NCBI RefSeq assembly: GCF_002860165.1
Contig: NZ_PGUZ01000023.1
Coordinates: 1-64,000, forward strand
DNA length: 64,000 bases
Direction of reading: 5' to 3'
DNA from: Bacillus sp. V3-13
GTDB taxonomy: Bacteria > Bacillota > Bacilli > Bacillales > Cytobacillaceae
Shown: piece after piece, positions 62,243 through 64,000 of the stretch
Position numbering within the stretch: the stretch's first letter is position 1
How the letters are laid out: every line of letters starts with the position of its first letter
Notes under the pieces: generated by a model
Told to the model about the DNA's origin: nothing
The model's database searches: none
Seen by the model: the letters and a program-made list of their open reading frames with translations, nothing else
Made by a program: the position numbers and the translations under genes

Positions 62243-63115
62243 ATGGATGATTTTACATTAAGACTTGTCCATTTGCACCATTGCCGCGGCATCGGCTGGA
62301 CGCATATTTACCGCTTGCTGAAAACAGATCCCGAACTGGAATCCATTTATGATTTAGCCTGGCACGACAACAAAAATCTTCGTCTTTCCACCCCCGATTT
62401 GAACAAAGCGTTAACCGACCTTCATTCCAATTCCATCCTTGAGCAAATTCGCCGCTATCGCGAAAACAATATCCATGCGATTACCTTATTTGATAAAGAG
62501 TATCCCCAGCTTTTGAAAGAGATTTACCAGCCGCCCTGGATTTTATATATAAAAGGCGATCCTGCGCTTCTAAATGAAAAAAAACTGCTGGCAGTCGTTG
62601 GCTCACGGGAAATCACTGAGTATGGAAGGAAGGCAATTCACTGCTTATTTCCACCGTTAATTAACCAGGGCATTACGATTGTGAGCGGACTTGCTAAAGG
62701 AGTCGACGCTTTAGCCCATTCGGCAGCAATGAAAAGCGGCGGCAGTACGATTGGAGTGATTGCAGGAGGCCTTTATCATATATATCCGAAAGAAAACCAG
62801 CCTCTTGCTTTGGAAATGATGAAATCCCAGCTTATTATCTCCGAGCATCCACCTAATACAAGGCCTGCACGCTGGCAGTTTCCTCATCGAAACCGGATCA
62901 TCAGCGGCCTTTCACACGGCACCTTAATCGTTGAAGCGAAAAGAAAGAGCGGGTCGCTGATTACGGCCAGCTTTGCAGTGAATGAGGGAAGGGAAGTTTT
63001 TGCGGTTCCCGGAAGCATCCTCAGTCCGAACTCGGAGGGGACAAATGACTTAATCCAGCAGGGGGCCAAGCTTGTGAAAACAGCCGATGATATACTGGAA
63101 GAGTTCAAGTCATGA
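62243..63115 (+). CDS. dprA: DNA processing protein DprA (Smf)
   Basis: A 290-residue single-strand DNA-binding protein that loads RecA on incoming DNA during transformation. The Rossmann-like core shows VVGSREITEYGRKA, VSGLAKGVDALAHSAA, GGLYHIYPKEN and PHRNRIISGL. It ends without the C-terminal winged helix found in longer homologues. TTAGGAGG precedes the ATG by seven or so bases. It does not show a ComK box that I can define. Confidence 0.93.
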   Translation: MDDFTLRLVHLHHCRGIGWTHIYRLLKTDPELESIYDLAWHDNKNLRLSTPDLNKALTDLHSNSILEQIRRYRENNIHAITLFDKEYPQLLKEIYQPPWILYIKGDPALLNEKKLLAVVGSREITEYGRKAIHCLFPPLINQGITIVSGLAKGVDALAHSAAMKSGGSTIGVIAGGLYHIYPKENQPLALEMMKSQLIISEHPPNTRPARWQFPHRNRIISGLSHGTLIVEAKRKSGSLITASFAVNEGREVFAVPGSILSPNSEGTNDLIQQGAKLVKTADDILEEFKS

Positions 63116-63314
63116 CATGTTCATGAATTATTTTAGCGATGCCGTTATATGCTGTAAAAACTGTTCATTTTTTTGCAATGAATTTTCTCGACTTTGAAAA
63201 TAATTCTTCAAAAAGGTTGAAATTATTTCAAATCTGTTATACATTTTGCAACAGGTGTCTGTAAAATAATTGTGATTTTCATTTGAAATTTTTTTTTCTA
63301 AGAAAATAGCTGTT

Positions 63315-63343
63315 TTGACAACAAGATCATTTTACACAATAAT
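63315..63343 (+). promoter_or_regulatory. Candidate topA promoter
   Basis: TTGACA (63315-63320), 17 bases, AATAAT (63338-63343), 40 bases before topA. The upstream 200 bases are very AT-rich and hold several TTGAAA/TTTCAA inverted repeats. Confidence 0.7.
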
Positions 63344-63382
63344 AGTAGATAATTTATAATCCCTCTCAAGGAGGACTAGTGG

Positions 63383-64000
63383 ATGTCAGAGTTTTTAGTA
63401 ATCGTTGAATCGCCGGCCAAGGCTAAAACGATTGAAAAATATTTAGGAAAAAAATATAAAGTGAGAGCATCCATGGGGCATGTACGGGATTTGCCAAAAA
63501 GTCAAATGGGTGTAAACATAGAGAACCATTTCGAGCCAAAGTACATTACGATCCGTGGAAAAGGCCCGGTTTTGAAAGAATTAAAGAGCGCTGCTAAAAA
63601 AGCGAAGAAAATATATTTAGCGGCTGACCCTGACCGCGAGGGGGAGGCGATTGCCTGGCATTTGGCGCACACCCTTGATGTGGATATCGAATCGGATTGC
63701 CGGGTCGTTTTTAACGAAATTACAAAGGATGCGATTAAGGAATCGTTTAAACACCCGAGGCCGATTAACATGGACCTTGTTGATGCCCAGCAGGCGCGCC
63801 GGATTTTAGACCGGCTAGTAGGCTACAATATCAGCCCTTTACTATGGAAAAAAGTGAAAAAAGGGCTCAGTGCCGGCCGGGTCCAATCTGTCGCAGTCAG
63901 GCTGATTATTGATCGCGAAAAGGAAATCAAAAAGTTTGTTCCTGAAGAATATTGGACAATCGGCGGACAGTTTTTAAAGGGCAAGGATACGTTTGAAGCA
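63383..64000 (+). CDS. topA: DNA topoisomerase I (N-terminal part, cut by window end)
   Basis: The first 206 codons of a type IA topoisomerase that relaxes negative supercoils. The Toprim domain is visible: [20 protein letters not shown] with the catalytic Glu, SMGHVRDLP and [14 protein letters not shown] with the acidic metal-binding triad; then [15 protein letters not shown] and [13 protein letters not shown] begin the helical domain. AAGGAGG (63369-63375) lies seven bases before the ATG. The frame runs open to the last base. Confidence 0.97.
   Translation, partial: MSEFLVIVESPAKAKTIEKYLGKKYKVRASMGHVRDLPKSQMGVNIENHFEPKYITIRGKGPVLKELKSAAKKAKKIYLAADPDREGEAIAWHLAHTLDVDIESDCRVVFNEITKDAIKESFKHPRPINMDLVDAQQARRILDRLVGYNISPLLWKKVKKGLSAGRVQSVAVRLIIDREKEIKKFVPEEYWTIGGQFLKGKDTFEA

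Overview
The window is a stretch of core chromosome from a low-to-mid GC, endospore-forming member of the Bacillaceae. The evidence is an unbroken run of genes in the order known from Bacillus subtilis: ylyA-lspA-ylyB, the whole pyrimidine operon, yloA to yloV, sdaAB-sdaAA-recG, fapR-plsX-fabD-fabG-acpP, rnc-smc-ftsY, ylxM-ffh-rpsP-ylqC-ylqD-rimM-trmD-rplS, rbgA-rnhB-ylqG-ylqH, sucCD, dprA and topA. The 26-residue sporulation peptide SpoVM, strong GGAGG ribosome binding sites and TTGACA/TATAAT-type promoters fit this. I cannot name genus or species. No rRNA, tRNA, CRISPR array, insertion sequence, phage gene or transposase is visible.

Layout. 1-2032: end of an intergenic repeat, a DksA-like protein, lipoprotein signal peptidase and an RluD-type pseudouridine synthase. 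2029-13931: pyrR-pyrP-pyrB-pyrC-carA-carB-pyrK-pyrD-pyrF-pyrE, all steps to UMP, driven by one strong promoter and three PyrR-dependent attenuators, closed by a strong two-way terminator. 13935-15901 (minus strand): a 63-residue protein of unknown function and RqcH. The sulfate-assimilation genes that B. subtilis carries between pyrE and yloA are absent. 16263-21116: calcium-type P-ATPase, YloC, RemA, guanylate kinase and RNA polymerase omega. 21431-34040: coaBC, priA, def, fmt, rsmB, rlmN, the PrpC/PrkC phosphatase-kinase pair, rsgA, rpe and thiN, mostly overlapping or nearly touching. 34149-41000: spoVM, rpmB (minus strand), yloU, fakA, serine dehydratase and recG. 40910-44656: the FapR-controlled fatty-acid and phospholipid genes. 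44773-54964: RNase III, SMC, the protein-targeting (SRP) genes, and a ribosome and tRNA-modification group. 55142-64000: signal peptidase I, RbgA, RNase HII, the YlqG/YlqH pair, succinyl-CoA synthetase, DprA and the first 206 codons of topoisomerase I.

How the genes work together. UMP made by the pyr operon feeds back through PyrR on its own RNA. Ribosome synthesis and quality control dominate (rsmB, rlmN, rsgA, rbgA, rimM, trmD, rplS, rpsP, rpmB, def, fmt, rqcH). Membrane lipid synthesis is set by malonyl-CoA through FapR. Membrane protein delivery uses ffh, ftsY and ylxM.

The protein-coding content is ordinary. The parts least explained by known genes are intergenic: a highly structured repeat in three copies (60 bases are identical between two of them), a folded and terminated segment upstream of ylqD, a tandem motif between yloU and fakA, a nested palindrome upstream of coaBC, and unusual translation-start layouts at the P-ATPase and spoVM. 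The FliK-like/FlhB-like pair ylqG-ylqH is the best coding candidate for an undescribed role. All calls come from reading the sequence and recalling family features; no database search was run.
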